Source: Desulfobulbaceae bacterium (GTDB taxonomy: Bacteria; Desulfobacterota; Desulfobulbia; Desulfobulbales; Desulfocapsaceae). Taken from it: a DNA stretch of 64,000 nt. Under the pieces are notes generated by a model. That model saw nothing but the letters and a program-made list of their open reading frames with translations, made no database searches and was not told the origin of the DNA. Of the stretch, positions 10,451-20,064 are shown in pieces. Positions within the stretch are counted from its first letter, which is position 1. Each line of letters starts with the position of its first letter. The stretch lies in contig JALSMA010000055.1 of the NCBI GenBank assembly GCA_026988015.1, positions 1 through 64,000 of the forward strand, read 5' to 3'. The position numbers and the translations under genes are program-made.

Positions 10451-10957
10451 TTACTCGGTCGAGTATATTTTCAGGCAGAGTTCTGTACCACGTCCCTCGA
10501 ATTTCCGATATTCTGTCTTTGACTTATCTAGCATTCGCTTGGACGCCTTTACGGAATCTGAATCAGCATATTTATCGGAGAGATAAATTATTTCATTTAT
10601 CCCCGATTGAATAATAACTTTTGTGCACTCATTGCAGGGGAACAATCCCACGTATATCCTGCAGTTTTTGAGGCTTTGAGCCGTTGAGTTCAGTACCGCA
10701 TTCAGTTCAGCATGGCACACGTAGGGATATTTTGTGTCCAGGAGATTCCCTTCTCTGGCCCATGGCAGTTCATCGTCCGGGCATCCCCAAGGGAAGCCAT
10801 TATAGCCAACACCCACAATCTTGTTGCCTTCATTGGCAACACAGGCACCTACCTGTGTGTTGGGATCTTTGCTGCGTTGTGCGGAGAGCAGGGCCACGGC
10901 CATGAAATATTCATCCCAACTGAGATAGTCCTGTCGTTTTTGGGTTGTCTGGATCAT
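10451..10957 (-). CDS. Deoxycytidylate (dCMP) deaminase family protein
   Basis: A 168-residue zinc-dependent deaminase, probably converting dCMP to dUMP for thymidylate synthesis. The zinc site and proton-shuttling glutamate are in CHAELNAVL, and the two remaining ligands are in PCNECTK. The N-terminal block [19 protein letters not shown], then QVGACV and [12 protein letters not shown], is typical of dCMP deaminases rather than of cytosine or tRNA adenosine deaminases. Full length, convergent with thiL. The start at 10957 is not preceded by a strong ribosome site. Confidence 0.9.
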   Translation of the reverse strand: MIQTTQKRQDYLSWDEYFMAVALLSAQRSKDPNTQVGACVANEGNKIVGVGYNGFPWGCPDDELPWAREGNLLDTKYPYVCHAELNAVLNSTAQSLKNCRIYVGLFPCNECTKVIIQSGINEIIYLSDKYADSDSVKASKRMLDKSKTEYRKFEGRGTELCLKIYSTE

Positions 10958-11143
10958 TTGTTTTTGGAGGAACCGTTAAGTTAATCTGGTAAAATATGCT
11001 CTGGTTGACCTAGTGAGACCATTGTGTTCCTGAATCGGTGACAAGTCAGTGAGCATGTCTTCTGTAACGCTTTGAAATTCAGACACTATTTTACCATCAG
11101 GTCTGTTAAAAAAAAACACTTATGCGCAGGGATCATAACGACC

Positions 11144-11956
11144 CTACATGAAAGGTATCCAGGTGCGAATCATACGTTGCAGTTCCTGCTGGGATTTAAG
11201 ATCCTCAAGAAAAGCGTTCGCTTGATTCAGGAGTTCCGCGTCTCCCTTTCGTATTCCCCAGGCGTTGTATTCCTCAGTGGCCAGGGTAAATATCGGAACC
11301 AGTTTGTTATTTTCATTTACAGCGGCATAGTGGCATATCATGGGGGCGTCATAAACAAAAACGTCTATCTCTTTTTTGATTAGTGCTTGTACGGCGTCTG
11401 CTGATTTTTTGAAATGCTTCATCTTCACGCCATTGATGGTCTTGGTAATAAAAAGATCACCAGTGGTACCTTTCACTGTACCGATAACATGGTTTGAATT
11501 CATTAAGCTATATATCCCTGTGGAAAACCGGGGTTTTTCGGCCAGACGCACTAAGAGAAGTTGTCCTGATCGAAGGTATGGGCTTGAGAATGCAATCTGG
11601 TACTCTCTGGCGTCTGTGATGGACATACCTGACATAATTATATCTATCTGATTATCCAGAAGAGCCTGGATCTGATCTTTCCAGTTCAGCTTCACAAATT
11701 TGACTTTACGACCTATGTATGTGGCAAATTTTTTTGCAAATTCGGCTTCGAGTCCAATGATTTTGCCATTTTCAGAGTATATAAGAGGAGGGGCATTAGG
11801 AGAAACTCCCACTCTCAATATGGAGGGATCCGGGGCGATACGGACGGTACGCGGAGCAACCCCTGACTGGATACAGGCAGTGAGTAAAAAGACCAGTAAT
11901 GCAGACAAAAGGGGCATCTGAAAGCAGTATCTTTTGAGAAAATCTTTTGCTGACAT
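11144..11956 (-). CDS. Solute-binding lipoprotein, family 3
   Basis: A 270-residue periplasmic amino-acid-type binding protein. An N-terminal signal ends in a lipobox (VFLLTAC), so the mature protein would be lipid-anchored. The SBP_bac_3 fold is shown by LRVGVSPNAPPLIYSENG, IIGLEAEFAKKFA, DIIMSGMSITDAREYQIAFS and later YNAWGIRKGD. There is no permease or ATPase gene nearby, so the transporter partner is elsewhere, or the protein serves as a sensor. A GGAGAG ribosome site precedes the ATG. The upstream hydrolase gene ends 3 bases before, so the two are probably cotranscribed. Confidence 0.9.
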   Translation of the reverse strand: MSAKDFLKRYCFQMPLLSALLVFLLTACIQSGVAPRTVRIAPDPSILRVGVSPNAPPLIYSENGKIIGLEAEFAKKFATYIGRKVKFVKLNWKDQIQALLDNQIDIIMSGMSITDAREYQIAFSSPYLRSGQLLLVRLAEKPRFSTGIYSLMNSNHVIGTVKGTTGDLFITKTINGVKMKHFKKSADAVQALIKKEIDVFVYDAPMICHYAAVNENNKLVPIFTLATEEYNAWGIRKGDAELLNQANAFLEDLKSQQELQRMIRTWIPFM

Positions 11957-11959
11957 GGA

Positions 11960-12796
11960 TTACTCTCCGGTGTACTTGTTGGTTGTCTTTCTGCGACGTC
12001 GCCAGTTGGTCATCCCTGTTACTTTGTCAATAAAAGTCTTGATGGTTTCAAAATAGAGCCTGCCTCCGGTGAGTATCATGCTGTTATGGTCTGCACCAGG
12101 AATAACCATAAACTCCTTGGTTCGGGCACCACTGAAGGACTGAAGTTTTTCGGCTTCCACTGCTGTAATTATCTCATCCCTGGCACCGTGGAAAATGAAG
12201 GTGGGTGTTTTAATAGTTTCAATTTTCTGAATGTTCCGAAACCCATCTTCCTCTGTAAAATTCATCTCGTCAAGATTCATACCAAGCGATTTCGCGAGCG
12301 GGATGGTGTCTGCGATTGCACTCTCAAGGATAAGGCCCTTTATAGCATCACCATATTGAGTGGCGAGGTCAATGGCAGATACAGAGCCAAGTGATCGCCC
12401 CATCAGAAACAAAGCGCCACTATGGGAATTCTCTTTAAGCCAGTCCCGGGTTTTACAAAAAATAACATCGGCATCATCAAGCATTGCGGAAACCGTTGGT
12501 GTTCCATTGCTCCAGCCATATCCCCGGAAATCCGCAACTAGAAGGTTCATGCCTGCGTGGTTGTATAAGGGCCCTATGTCATCATAATCCGAGACTGTCT
12601 CACCATTTCCATGGAAGTAGAGGATGTTGGGACTATCCAGGCCGTGAATGTGGAATCTGCATCCAATGGTGACGCCTGGTTCTGTCTCAATGGGAACGTC
12701 CACCGCATTTTTTGGAAGTGGAGTGATCTCAGTTGGGCGTGGATAAAAGATGGATGAGAGGTTATGTGGTTGATCAAGTTTGCTGTAGTTCTGCAT
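11960..12796 (-). CDS. Alpha/beta hydrolase
   Basis: A 278-residue serine hydrolase of the alpha/beta fold, similar to BEM46/YqkD-like enzymes. Visible elements are the oxyanion region NILYFHGNGETVSDY, the nucleophile elbow GRSLGSVSA, an acid-bearing FIFHGARDEII and a catalytic histidine in GADHNSM. No signal peptide is evident. The C-terminus is very basic (WRRRRKTTNKY). The natural substrate cannot be inferred. It lies 3 bases before the binding-protein gene and faces the cyclase gene across a 384-base gap. Confidence 0.9.
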   Translation of the reverse strand: MQNYSKLDQPHNLSSIFYPRPTEITPLPKNAVDVPIETEPGVTIGCRFHIHGLDSPNILYFHGNGETVSDYDDIGPLYNHAGMNLLVADFRGYGWSNGTPTVSAMLDDADVIFCKTRDWLKENSHSGALFLMGRSLGSVSAIDLATQYGDAIKGLILESAIADTIPLAKSLGMNLDEMNFTEEDGFRNIQKIETIKTPTFIFHGARDEIITAVEAEKLQSFSGARTKEFMVIPGADHNSMILTGGRLYFETIKTFIDKVTGMTNWRRRRKTTNKYTGE

Positions 12797-13180
12797 ATGA
12801 TTAAAAGAAAGATTGAAAAGTGGTGGATATGGATGTGTTTAATTTTCTGGTTAAGTTGTCTGGTAGGCTGTTACTCCGTCTTAATGAGCAACTATAAGGA
12901 ATTTTTTTGAAAAAATCCAGTATAGAGCAGGGCTGGGTGACTTTAGATTGTTTTTTTATGACTAGAGTCGTTCACCTTTTCAGATAAAGGGTGCTGTGAA
13001 TTTATTAAAATGACACTGGAAGTGACAGTTGCAGATGTTTTCTCTGGCAAGAGAGAGTATAATTGCAAAATGTGGATCGATGACTGAAACATTAAACGCT
13101 CACAGATTCAGGCGAACGATTAAGGTTTTGTCTCAATTGGATGCAGTAATTGAAAATCGGTGATTTATTAATAAAAGTCT
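12797..13180 (+). other. Divergent intergenic region between hydrolase and cyclase genes
   Basis: 384 bases without a convincing gene. A perfect TATAAT lies at 13058-13063, 118 bases before the cyclase ATG, but no good -35 box sits at the right distance. A short imperfect palindrome (GACTAGAGTC) occurs near 12960. No structured RNA was recognised. Confidence 0.4.
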
Positions 13181-14707
13181 ATGACCTATCAACAACCAAC
13201 AGGGAAGTCTCTACAGACCTCACGTCTTCGAATGTATTTTCAAGGTATTCGGCCTCAATATATACCCATTGCCTATAAACTTGCTTTTGTGCTTATTGTT
13301 CTAATTTCCACCGGCATGGTTTCTCTTGGGTTGACAATTATCACAAATCAAACACGGTTACTGCGGAATCAGATCAACTCCTTCGGGCAGGCTTCTGCAA
13401 GTATGTTGGGGGAATCTTCAAAGGAGCTTATTCTATCAGATGATCTTCTGGGATTAATGGTGGTTATCAAAAATTTCGGCACCAAGGGGAACATCCTCGG
13501 TGCGGCTGTTTATTCAGAAAAAGGTGAGCGCCTCACCGATTCAGGTATTACTCCTGCACAGGATATTAGCTTATTGTATGAAAAATCAATACTTATAGGT
13601 GACAAAACCTACAGTTTTGAATGGGATGTAGTAGGTGATGATACCGGAACAGGGGCAATTTCTTTCTTTTCTCCTATATTTTTCAACAATGTACTCACTG
13701 GCCATGCCTTGGTCACCTTCAGCAAGGAAACAATGGGGCAGGCAGTACAGGATACTGTTCGAACTATCACAATCAGCACAATAATCATGATTCTGGTCAG
13801 TGTTGTTATAGCATTTGTAACAGGAAAGCGCCTCAGTAGACCCATAAATGATCTGATGGACGCAAGTGTTGCCATTGGAAAAGGGGAGTATCATCATCAG
13901 ATTCGTGAGAGGCGTAATGATGAAATTGGTTTTTTAACCGAGGCCTTTAACAAAATGGCCACTGATCTTTTGGAAAAAGAGCAGGTTGAGAATGCTTTTT
14001 CCCGTTTTGTCTCAAGTAGTGTTGCCAAGCAGATCCTGTCAAATCTCAACCATATCCAACTTGGCGGAAAGCATGTTGAGGGCACAGTCCTTTTCGCTGA
14101 TATTGTTGGTTTTACAAGTTTTTCAGAAAATCATCCTGCCAGTGAAGTGGCAAGTCTGCTGAACGAATATTTCACCTATATCTCCGCGGTGAGCAGCCTG
14201 TATCAAGGTACAATAGATAAATATATGGGAGATTGCGCCATGGTTATTTTTGGGATACCAGAAGCTGATCATGACCACAAATTTCATGCTCTAACCTGTG
14301 CTGTGATGATACAGAAACTTGTTGTGCGGTTGAACAAAGTTCGTATGGAGCAGGGAAAAGCTTCAATTCATTTTAGAATCGGTGTCAACAGTGGCACAAT
14401 GCTGGCGGGCAATATGGGGTCTGTTGATAGAATGCAATATACTGTTGTGGGAGATACTGTTAACCTTGCCTCGCGCCTGCACACAGTGGCCACTAAAGAC
14501 CAGATTGTTATTACCGACTTACTCTACCATGAAGAAAATATCAGAGGAAGGATTGTTGCTGAAAAATATAAATCATTAAAGCTACGTGGTATCAGTGGCG
14601 AAGTGTCCACGTATCTGGTTCAGGATCTGGCTGTGAACTTTCAAGCTGAAATAAATAGCCAGGTAGACGCAATTCTTCAACAGATACCCGCATCCTCAGC
14701 TGTATGA
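13181..14707 (+). CDS. Membrane class III adenylate/guanylate cyclase with HAMP domain
   Basis: A 508-residue cyclase producing cAMP or cGMP. Transmembrane helices at about 32-53 and 190-212 enclose a small periplasmic sensor region. A HAMP domain follows (about 213-265). The catalytic domain (about 290-480) is complete: metal aspartates Asp307 (LFADIVGFT) and Asp351 (KYMGDCAM), the purine-recognising Lys347, and the transition-state Asn and Arg in VVGDTVNLASRLH. Lys347 with the Asp of VVGD suggests ATP rather than GTP as substrate. The next gene overlaps its end by 4 bases. The ribosome site is weak. Confidence 0.94.
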   Translation: MTYQQPTGKSLQTSRLRMYFQGIRPQYIPIAYKLAFVLIVLISTGMVSLGLTIITNQTRLLRNQINSFGQASASMLGESSKELILSDDLLGLMVVIKNFGTKGNILGAAVYSEKGERLTDSGITPAQDISLLYEKSILIGDKTYSFEWDVVGDDTGTGAISFFSPIFFNNVLTGHALVTFSKETMGQAVQDTVRTITISTIIMILVSVVIAFVTGKRLSRPINDLMDASVAIGKGEYHHQIRERRNDEIGFLTEAFNKMATDLLEKEQVENAFSRFVSSSVAKQILSNLNHIQLGGKHVEGTVLFADIVGFTSFSENHPASEVASLLNEYFTYISAVSSLYQGTIDKYMGDCAMVIFGIPEADHDHKFHALTCAVMIQKLVVRLNKVRMEQGKASIHFRIGVNSGTMLAGNMGSVDRMQYTVVGDTVNLASRLHTVATKDQIVITDLLYHEENIRGRIVAEKYKSLKLRGISGEVSTYLVQDLAVNFQAEINSQVDAILQQIPASSAV

Positions 14708-15780
14708 AAATAATAAATTTACTAGTCATTTTTGCTGTTGGTTTTGCGCTTTCAAGCTGTGCGTATGTCAGCTCGTTGCGTACAGATTCCACAGATATTA
14801 TAGAAGAAATGATAGCTGACGGACGGTATGGCCATGCCCTTGATATTCTGGCCTACGCAAAATCTGACAAGGCAGATTATGAAAAGTTGATGAAGCAGAA
14901 AAAGAAACTCCTTGTCCTGATTGATTCACTGGAAAAAAAGACCATTCGTGATGCTAGAAATTTTGTGCGTAAAAATGAATGGTACAAGGCTCAGCATACG
15001 TACGAGCAGGCACTTGAAAAGAATCCTGATAGTGTAATCCTGAAAAAGAGCCAGAAGGAGTTTTTGGCGAAAAGGGATCGGTATCTCAGCGATCTTGAAC
15101 GTAAACTTGATCTCAATCGGGCCTACTGGCTTATCGCTAACAGTTCTGTCCAGCAGGCCATTATCAGGGTTTTGTCAGAAGCTGAAAAACAGTATTCGGA
15201 ACTTCGAGATTATCAGCACCAGAAGGAAAAAACAGCCCGCCATTTACTTAAGTATACCTTTCAGGCCCTTGAGAAAAAAGATTACAGCTCAGCCCACGCC
15301 ATGCTGAATCTTATCGAGAGCCTTGATGTTGAGACTCTTGATGAAGTACAGTTGGCGGATTCGAAGAAGCAGCTTAAAAAAGTGAGCAGTAAGCGGCGCC
15401 TTGAACAGGAAAAGAAAACCCGTCAGCTGATTACTGCGCTTACAAAAAGTGTTAACAATATAAACCTGTTGAAGGCAAGAAAGCAACTCGACTTTATAGA
15501 GAGTAATAAGAAACAGTACAATTCCTCACAGAAGTTATACGATGAACTGGAGGCTCTTTATCGGCAGGGTGTTGAGCAGGGAATGAAGACTGGTCGGATC
15601 TTGTATGCTCTTGGAAAGATAGACGAAGCTCTGGCAATATGGGTTTCGCTCCATAAAGTGGATCGGGACAACCAGAAATTGCAGGAACATATCGACCGAG
15701 CAAATCGCGTTCTTATGAAACTTCAGCATCTTGGCGAGGCAGGTGAAGGTATTCTGCCACCACAAGAGGCGCAAAAATAA
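14704..15780 (+). CDS. Helical-repeat (TPR-like) lipoprotein coupled to the cyclase
   Basis: A 358-residue lipoprotein. The signal peptide ends in LSSC, a good lipobox, with Ala at +2, which favours outer-membrane sorting. The mature part is almost wholly helical and charged, with TPR-like hairpins (WYKAQHTYEQALEKNPDS, LARY-type pairs, then ALGKIDEALAIWVSLHKVD). ATG overlaps the cyclase stop by 4 bases (ATGA), so both are made together. A role in assembling a periplasmic complex, or in feeding a signal to the cyclase sensor, is inference only. Confidence 0.88.
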   Translation: MKIINLLVIFAVGFALSSCAYVSSLRTDSTDIIEEMIADGRYGHALDILAYAKSDKADYEKLMKQKKKLLVLIDSLEKKTIRDARNFVRKNEWYKAQHTYEQALEKNPDSVILKKSQKEFLAKRDRYLSDLERKLDLNRAYWLIANSSVQQAIIRVLSEAEKQYSELRDYQHQKEKTARHLLKYTFQALEKKDYSSAHAMLNLIESLDVETLDEVQLADSKKQLKKVSSKRRLEQEKKTRQLITALTKSVNNINLLKARKQLDFIESNKKQYNSSQKLYDELEALYRQGVEQGMKTGRILYALGKIDEALAIWVSLHKVDRDNQKLQEHIDRANRVLMKLQHLGEAGEGILPPQEAQK

Positions 15781-16130
15781 TTTTATGGCCCGCATCAGGT
15801 TTTTCTTAGTTTTCCTTGTTTCTTTTACCTCTCATTGATAACAGGTGATGCCATATTCTCTATGGGCACTAGTTCTCCAATAATCACTTGCTATGGGAAC
15901 AGTTGCTATATATAGTCATTATCATATATTTTGTGATGGTTTCATGATTGGTTGTTTTTGGTAACATTTTGAAATACAACTATAAAATAAGGAATATGCA
16001 ATAAACTATGTTTGGCAAACTACTCATCTCCCTCAGTGGGAGCGAGCGCCCTTGATTCAGACTTCTCATATTATACAAGTAAGCAACTGTACCTGTTAAG
16101 GGCAGGACAATACTTCCAAATGGTGTTTTA
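15781..16130 (+). other. AT-rich intergenic region, no gene seen
   Basis: 350 bases between the lipoprotein gene and the exported-protein gene. It is AT-rich, with TATATT-like strings around 15910-15930 that could serve as a -10 element, but no paired -35 is convincing. No terminator hairpin with a T tract and no small gene were found. Confidence 0.4.
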
Positions 16131-16619
16131 ATGAATATTTTATTCAAAAAGAGGTTTCTCATTTTCATTCTGTTTATTTCCACATTATCATGTCAGGTCT
16201 CTTTTCTTCATGCCGGTACTGATAAAGATATGGCTGGATGGGGAAATGATGATGAGTATAACAAACTCTATAACCCCAGAGAGCTTGATAAGTTGCGGGG
16301 GACAGTGCTTAAATTTAAAAAAGTCAAACCTCTGCCGGGAATGTCAAAAGCTACTGTCCTGGTACTCGATGATAATGGAGATAAAATCGATGTTCATCTT
16401 TGCCCGGTTTGGTTTGCAACCCCCAAAGATACTGGAATTAAGAGGGGAGACAGGGTTAAGATAAAGGGTAGTTGGGCTGAGATTGATGGCGAAGATGTTT
16501 TTATGGCCTCAAAGGTAAAAAAAGGTGATCATTACGAATTTAAGGTAAGATTGACTAAAGATGGTACACCGTTCTGGAATATGAGTCCGGATCAACTCGA
16601 GTATGAGCGTAACCAGTAA
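16131..16619 (+). CDS. Small exported protein, possible OB-fold, function unknown
   Basis: A 162-residue protein with a cleavable signal peptide (hydrophobic 9-22, likely cut after FLHA near residue 28). The mature part is beta-rich: LRGTVLKFKKVKPLPGMS, then ATVLVLDDNGDKIDVHL and RGDRVKIKGSWAEIDGEDV, which resembles small periplasmic OB-fold proteins. It ends with a GTPFW motif. Its 26-base distance to the fructose bisphosphatase gene suggests cotranscription, though a periplasmic protein has no obvious role there. Confidence 0.8.
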   Translation: MNILFKKRFLIFILFISTLSCQVSFLHAGTDKDMAGWGNDDEYNKLYNPRELDKLRGTVLKFKKVKPLPGMSKATVLVLDDNGDKIDVHLCPVWFATPKDTGIKRGDRVKIKGSWAEIDGEDVFMASKVKKGDHYEFKVRLTKDGTPFWNMSPDQLEYERNQ

Positions 16620-16645
16620 TTATTGCATGAAATGAAGGAGGGAGT

Positions 16646-18457
16646 ATGAAGGAAGAACGTTTTCGGTTGCAGACCAGCGAACTTGACAAGTTGGCTCAGC
16701 AGTTATTGCATATTGAAAATGAACTAAATTCAAATATCCCGGTAACCCTCTGGATCAGTGATCTCCATGGAGAGGGAGATCGTTTCATGGCTATCCTTCG
16801 TGGGCGATTTGGTATGCTTTACCAGACATGCCGTGAAGCACTTCCCAATACATTCAGTATTGATAAAGTCCAGTATCTCACCCAGATTATCCGAAAAAAG
16901 AAATTTTTTGCTGATGAAAATGTCCAGATGGACACTCAGGATGTTATATTTTGTTTGGTTGAAATCTTGAAATATCGTCTGGCTAATATCAGACATCGTA
17001 CTAAAAACATTTTTCCTCCGGAATTCAGAAATACCATAAAGAGGTTGATATCCGGGTTACCAGTTCCTGATCAGGTGTTTGAGGAACGGGTACTCTCTGA
17101 ACGACTCATCAGTCATCTTGCCCACAGTATTCGTCAGGTACTCCTTGATCGCATTCAGGTGCTGGGTGATGTCTTTGACCGTGGTGCACAACCAGATAAG
17201 ATCATACGTATTCTTTCATCTCCTGCTTACAGAGATATGGTTGACTATGTTTTCGGCAATCATGACATATTGTGGATGGGGGCGGTTTCAGGTAACAAAT
17301 CGCTGGTTGCTGAAGCCATCCGGATCACATGTCGCTATGATCACTTTGAACTGTTGGAAAGACTTGGGGTTGACAGTTCAAGGTTGGCTGCATTTGCAGA
17401 GAAGACCTATCCTGTAGAGAAGGTGACTGGTAAAATAAAGGCCAGGACCAACAAGGGACGGAGTATGGAAAAGGCGTTGGCGGTTATTCAGTTTAAACTC
17501 GAGGAACAGACCATCAGGAGATTTCCCGAATATGACATGCAGTCGAGACTGTGGCTGGATCGCCTTGCCGTAATGCTTGCAACAGGTGATACTGCAGGGC
17601 TAAATGACACGTACTTCCCGACTGTTGATCTGAAAAATCCAGCTGTTTTGACTCGGGAGGAACAGGAAATAATTGATGACTTAAGTGGCCAGTTTACAAC
17701 AAATAAGAAAATAATGAGATTGCTCAGTTATTTTTTTAAAAATGGAAAAACCTACCATGTTCATAATAACAGTCTGAACATTCACGCCTTGGTACCGTCG
17801 AATGAAAATGGTGAGTTTGAGGAATTTCTTGGTAAACGTGGGCGGAAGTTGCTTGACTTTGTTCAGGAAACCATAGTGCGTGTAGGGAAAAGATATCTTA
17901 AAGGTGAGGATCAGGATGAACAGGATCGGGCCCTCTTTTTTTATCTCTGGTGCGGACCGAAGTCACCTTTTTTTGGGAAACATGCCATGAAAACCTTTGA
18001 AAGGTATTTTCTCCTTGATCCCGATAGCCATACCGAACATACTCTTTATTGGAAAAAAAATCTTAACACTTCTGAGTTTAAACAAAAACTTCAAGAGGAA
18101 TTCGGGATTCAGCGAGTAGTATATGGGCATACTCCAGTTGATTACACCAAGGGGAAATCCATGGCATCTCCTGACGGGGTCGCAATTAATGTTGACGGTG
18201 GTTTTGCCGCTGCTTACTATAACCGTGGTCATGCACTGGTTCATACTCCATATCAGCTTTTTGGTATTATCCTGCCGACCCCTGAAGAGATGCAGGAAGC
18301 CGCACAGAACCTTGAGTCTGCACCACTGGATATTGAACTTATTGATGAGTTCAGGCAGGCAATGAAGATAAAGGATACCGCCAAAGGAGTACTTCTTAAG
18401 CGGCAGAGTGAAGCATTGTTGCGTAGAATCAGGGAATTAACAGATGATTATTCTTGA
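16646..18457 (+). CDS. fbp: Fructose-1,6-bisphosphatase, class III
   Basis: A 603-residue gluconeogenic enzyme that removes the 1-phosphate of fructose 1,6-bisphosphate. The family (FBPase_2, best known from Firmicutes) has a calcineurin-like metallophosphoesterase core, and its metal motifs are all present: [11 protein letters not shown] near 38, [13 protein letters not shown] near 173, [12 protein letters not shown] near 205 and a late [12 protein letters not shown] near 490. Start has a good GGAGGGAG ribosome site. A GlpX-like gene of the other FBPase family follows after 33 bases, which makes this the probable active enzyme of the pair. Confidence 0.94.
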   Translation: MKEERFRLQTSELDKLAQQLLHIENELNSNIPVTLWISDLHGEGDRFMAILRGRFGMLYQTCREALPNTFSIDKVQYLTQIIRKKKFFADENVQMDTQDVIFCLVEILKYRLANIRHRTKNIFPPEFRNTIKRLISGLPVPDQVFEERVLSERLISHLAHSIRQVLLDRIQVLGDVFDRGAQPDKIIRILSSPAYRDMVDYVFGNHDILWMGAVSGNKSLVAEAIRITCRYDHFELLERLGVDSSRLAAFAEKTYPVEKVTGKIKARTNKGRSMEKALAVIQFKLEEQTIRRFPEYDMQSRLWLDRLAVMLATGDTAGLNDTYFPTVDLKNPAVLTREEQEIIDDLSGQFTTNKKIMRLLSYFFKNGKTYHVHNNSLNIHALVPSNENGEFEEFLGKRGRKLLDFVQETIVRVGKRYLKGEDQDEQDRALFFYLWCGPKSPFFGKHAMKTFERYFLLDPDSHTEHTLYWKKNLNTSEFKQKLQEEFGIQRVVYGHTPVDYTKGKSMASPDGVAINVDGGFAAAYYNRGHALVHTPYQLFGIILPTPEEMQEAAQNLESAPLDIELIDEFRQAMKIKDTAKGVLLKRQSEALLRRIRELTDDYS

Positions 18458-18490
18458 AAATGATTATGATGCAGCTACATTGGATTGTCG

Positions 18491-19438
18491 ATGAATATTA
18501 ATTATGGGATGGAGATAGTCAGGGCTACTGAGATTGCAGCACTTACTGCCGCCAGGGTTCAGGGTCTCGGTAATCATGGTGATATACTTAATCAGGCGAG
18601 ATCTGCAATTATCAAGACCCTCAACCGACTGATGATTACCGGAAACGTTGTTAATGACCGCTTCTCTGGAAGAGAGGGCGTGTGTCAATTGCCTGAAAGA
18701 CTGGGAGAAGGTGGCCCGGGTATGGATCTGATGGTGGTGGCACTGGAAGCTCATCATGCTGCTGCAGATGGTCGTAATAACGCAACATCTTATACAGTTA
18801 TCGTAGAGGATGGTTCAATTCAGTCTGTTCCTAATCTCCATATGTATAAAATAGTTGTGGGGCCAGAGGTTGGTGAAGTGATTGATATCAATCAGTCACC
18901 TACTGCGAATGTGAAGCGGGTGGCCAGAGTATTGCGTAAATACACTGAAAACGTCACAGTTTGTATTTTAAATCGCAAGAGGCATCTTGGGCTTATCAGT
19001 GAGGTGCGGAGCTGCGGGGCCCGAATAAAACTTATAGAAGAGGGGGAAATTTCGGGTTGCCTTGCTGCAATTAATGGAGAGAAGGCTGATATCTATATGG
19101 GGTATGGATTTGCCCCTGAAGGAACTGTTGTTGCCGCAGCAATCAGTTGCCTTGGTGGGTACCTCGAAGGCAAAATATCATATGAGTCGGAGCAGGACAA
19201 AAAACAGGCACTCGAACATGGTATTCATGATTTCGACAAGGTGTTCAGAGTTGAAGATCTGATCGATTCTCGTAAGATTTCTTTTGCTGCAACCGGTGTC
19301 ACGGATGGGGAGTTCCTTGAAGGGGTGCGCTTTACTGCAACAGGTGCTATAACAAACTCGTTTATTGCGAGAAGCGAGACGCGGACCTACCGTAACCTGA
19401 CTACCCGGCATTTCTTTGATTATAATCCGGTATTTTAA
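18491..19438 (+). CDS. GlpX-like (class II FBPase family) protein with a degraded metal site
   Basis: About 315 residues from ATG 18491 (a TTG two codons earlier is also possible; no clear ribosome site). It lines up with GlpX over its length: RATEIAALTAARVQGLGN at the start, LHMYKIVVGPE, NRKRHLGLISEVR, YGFAPEGTVVAAAISCLGG, SFAATGVTDGEFLEGV and SETRTYRNLTTRHF. The catalytic blocks are changed. Where E. coli GlpX has GDKNTADGAAV, GEGEIDEAP and DPIEGT, this protein has GNHGDILNQAR (from about 18569), NDRFSGREG (about 18652) and VALEAHH (about 18733), so three acidic metal ligands are missing. It is probably not a phosphatase; a regulatory or binding role beside fbp is inference. Confidence 0.85.
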   Translation: MNINYGMEIVRATEIAALTAARVQGLGNHGDILNQARSAIIKTLNRLMITGNVVNDRFSGREGVCQLPERLGEGGPGMDLMVVALEAHHAAADGRNNATSYTVIVEDGSIQSVPNLHMYKIVVGPEVGEVIDINQSPTANVKRVARVLRKYTENVTVCILNRKRHLGLISEVRSCGARIKLIEEGEISGCLAAINGEKADIYMGYGFAPEGTVVAAAISCLGGYLEGKISYESEQDKKQALEHGIHDFDKVFRVEDLIDSRKISFAATGVTDGEFLEGVRFTATGAITNSFIARSETRTYRNLTTRHFFDYNPVF

Positions 19439-19671
19439 TGAGACATCATTTCATGGATGTTCAAGTATCTTCAGCACTCCAGACTGATTGTCGGGTCTGG
19501 TATTGAGAAATGTATAGGATTCTGAGAGGATGAAAATGATTTTTTTATCATGCCTGAATGTGGGTTTTGTTTTTACATTTCAGTGTGTGATTGAAAAGAA
19601 CAATTGCCAATTGGTGACGGAATTCAGGAGTATGACAACGGAGTGTGTTGGGCTGGAAGTTGTAATCGAGT

Positions 19672-20040
19672 GTGAGGCCAGAGCTGATAAAAAATTATGT
19701 GGCAGGAGTCACTGAAAAGTACCACGGGGGGGAGTTGGTGCAGGGATTGGAATTCATGATTAAGCGGGCTGAATATCGGAAGGTGAAAGAGGCTCATCTA
19801 TTTGAAAAGGTCTTACAGTGGGCACAGGAGGATAGTGATGGCCTGGTTGTTGAAATCGTCGAAAGGGCATATGCCGATGACAATGCAGAACGCTGGCTTA
19901 CCATTCATCCCACCAGTTCTTTTACAGGGTTGACTCTTTACTATTTGGATATTGTGGCTGAAGAGCGGGCACTGCTGGCCAATGAACGGCGTCTTCTGGT
20001 AAAAAGGATGGCTGCTTATACTAAGCGTCTGCTTGGTTGA
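19672..20040 (+). CDS. Small helical protein of unknown function
   Basis: A 122-residue soluble protein if it starts at GTG 19672, the first possible start after an in-frame stop. ATG 19756 would give 94 residues and has AGGG about ten bases upstream. The sequence is helical and charged (VKEAHLFEKVLQWAQEDSDG, then ERALLANERRLLVKRMAAY) with a conserved-looking LTIHPTSSFTGLTLYYLD core. No domain was recognised. It is 233 bases past the GlpX-like gene and convergent with the YchJ-like gene. Confidence 0.65.
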   Translation: MRPELIKNYVAGVTEKYHGGELVQGLEFMIKRAEYRKVKEAHLFEKVLQWAQEDSDGLVVEIVERAYADDNAERWLTIHPTSSFTGLTLYYLDIVAEERALLANERRLLVKRMAAYTKRLLG

Positions 20041-20064
20041 TCCCTGTTGCAGTGCAAATCCACC

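Noticed and set aside
10466-10480. Small hairpin TACTC-GGTC-GAGTA inside the end of the deaminase gene
   Set aside because: Five base pairs only and no T tract; it is within coding sequence.
19530-19715. 60-codon plus-strand frame before the small helical protein gene
   Set aside because: It has a fair ribosome site (GAGAGG before ATG 19536) but the residues look random, it overlaps the next gene by 44 bases, and no family pattern is visible.
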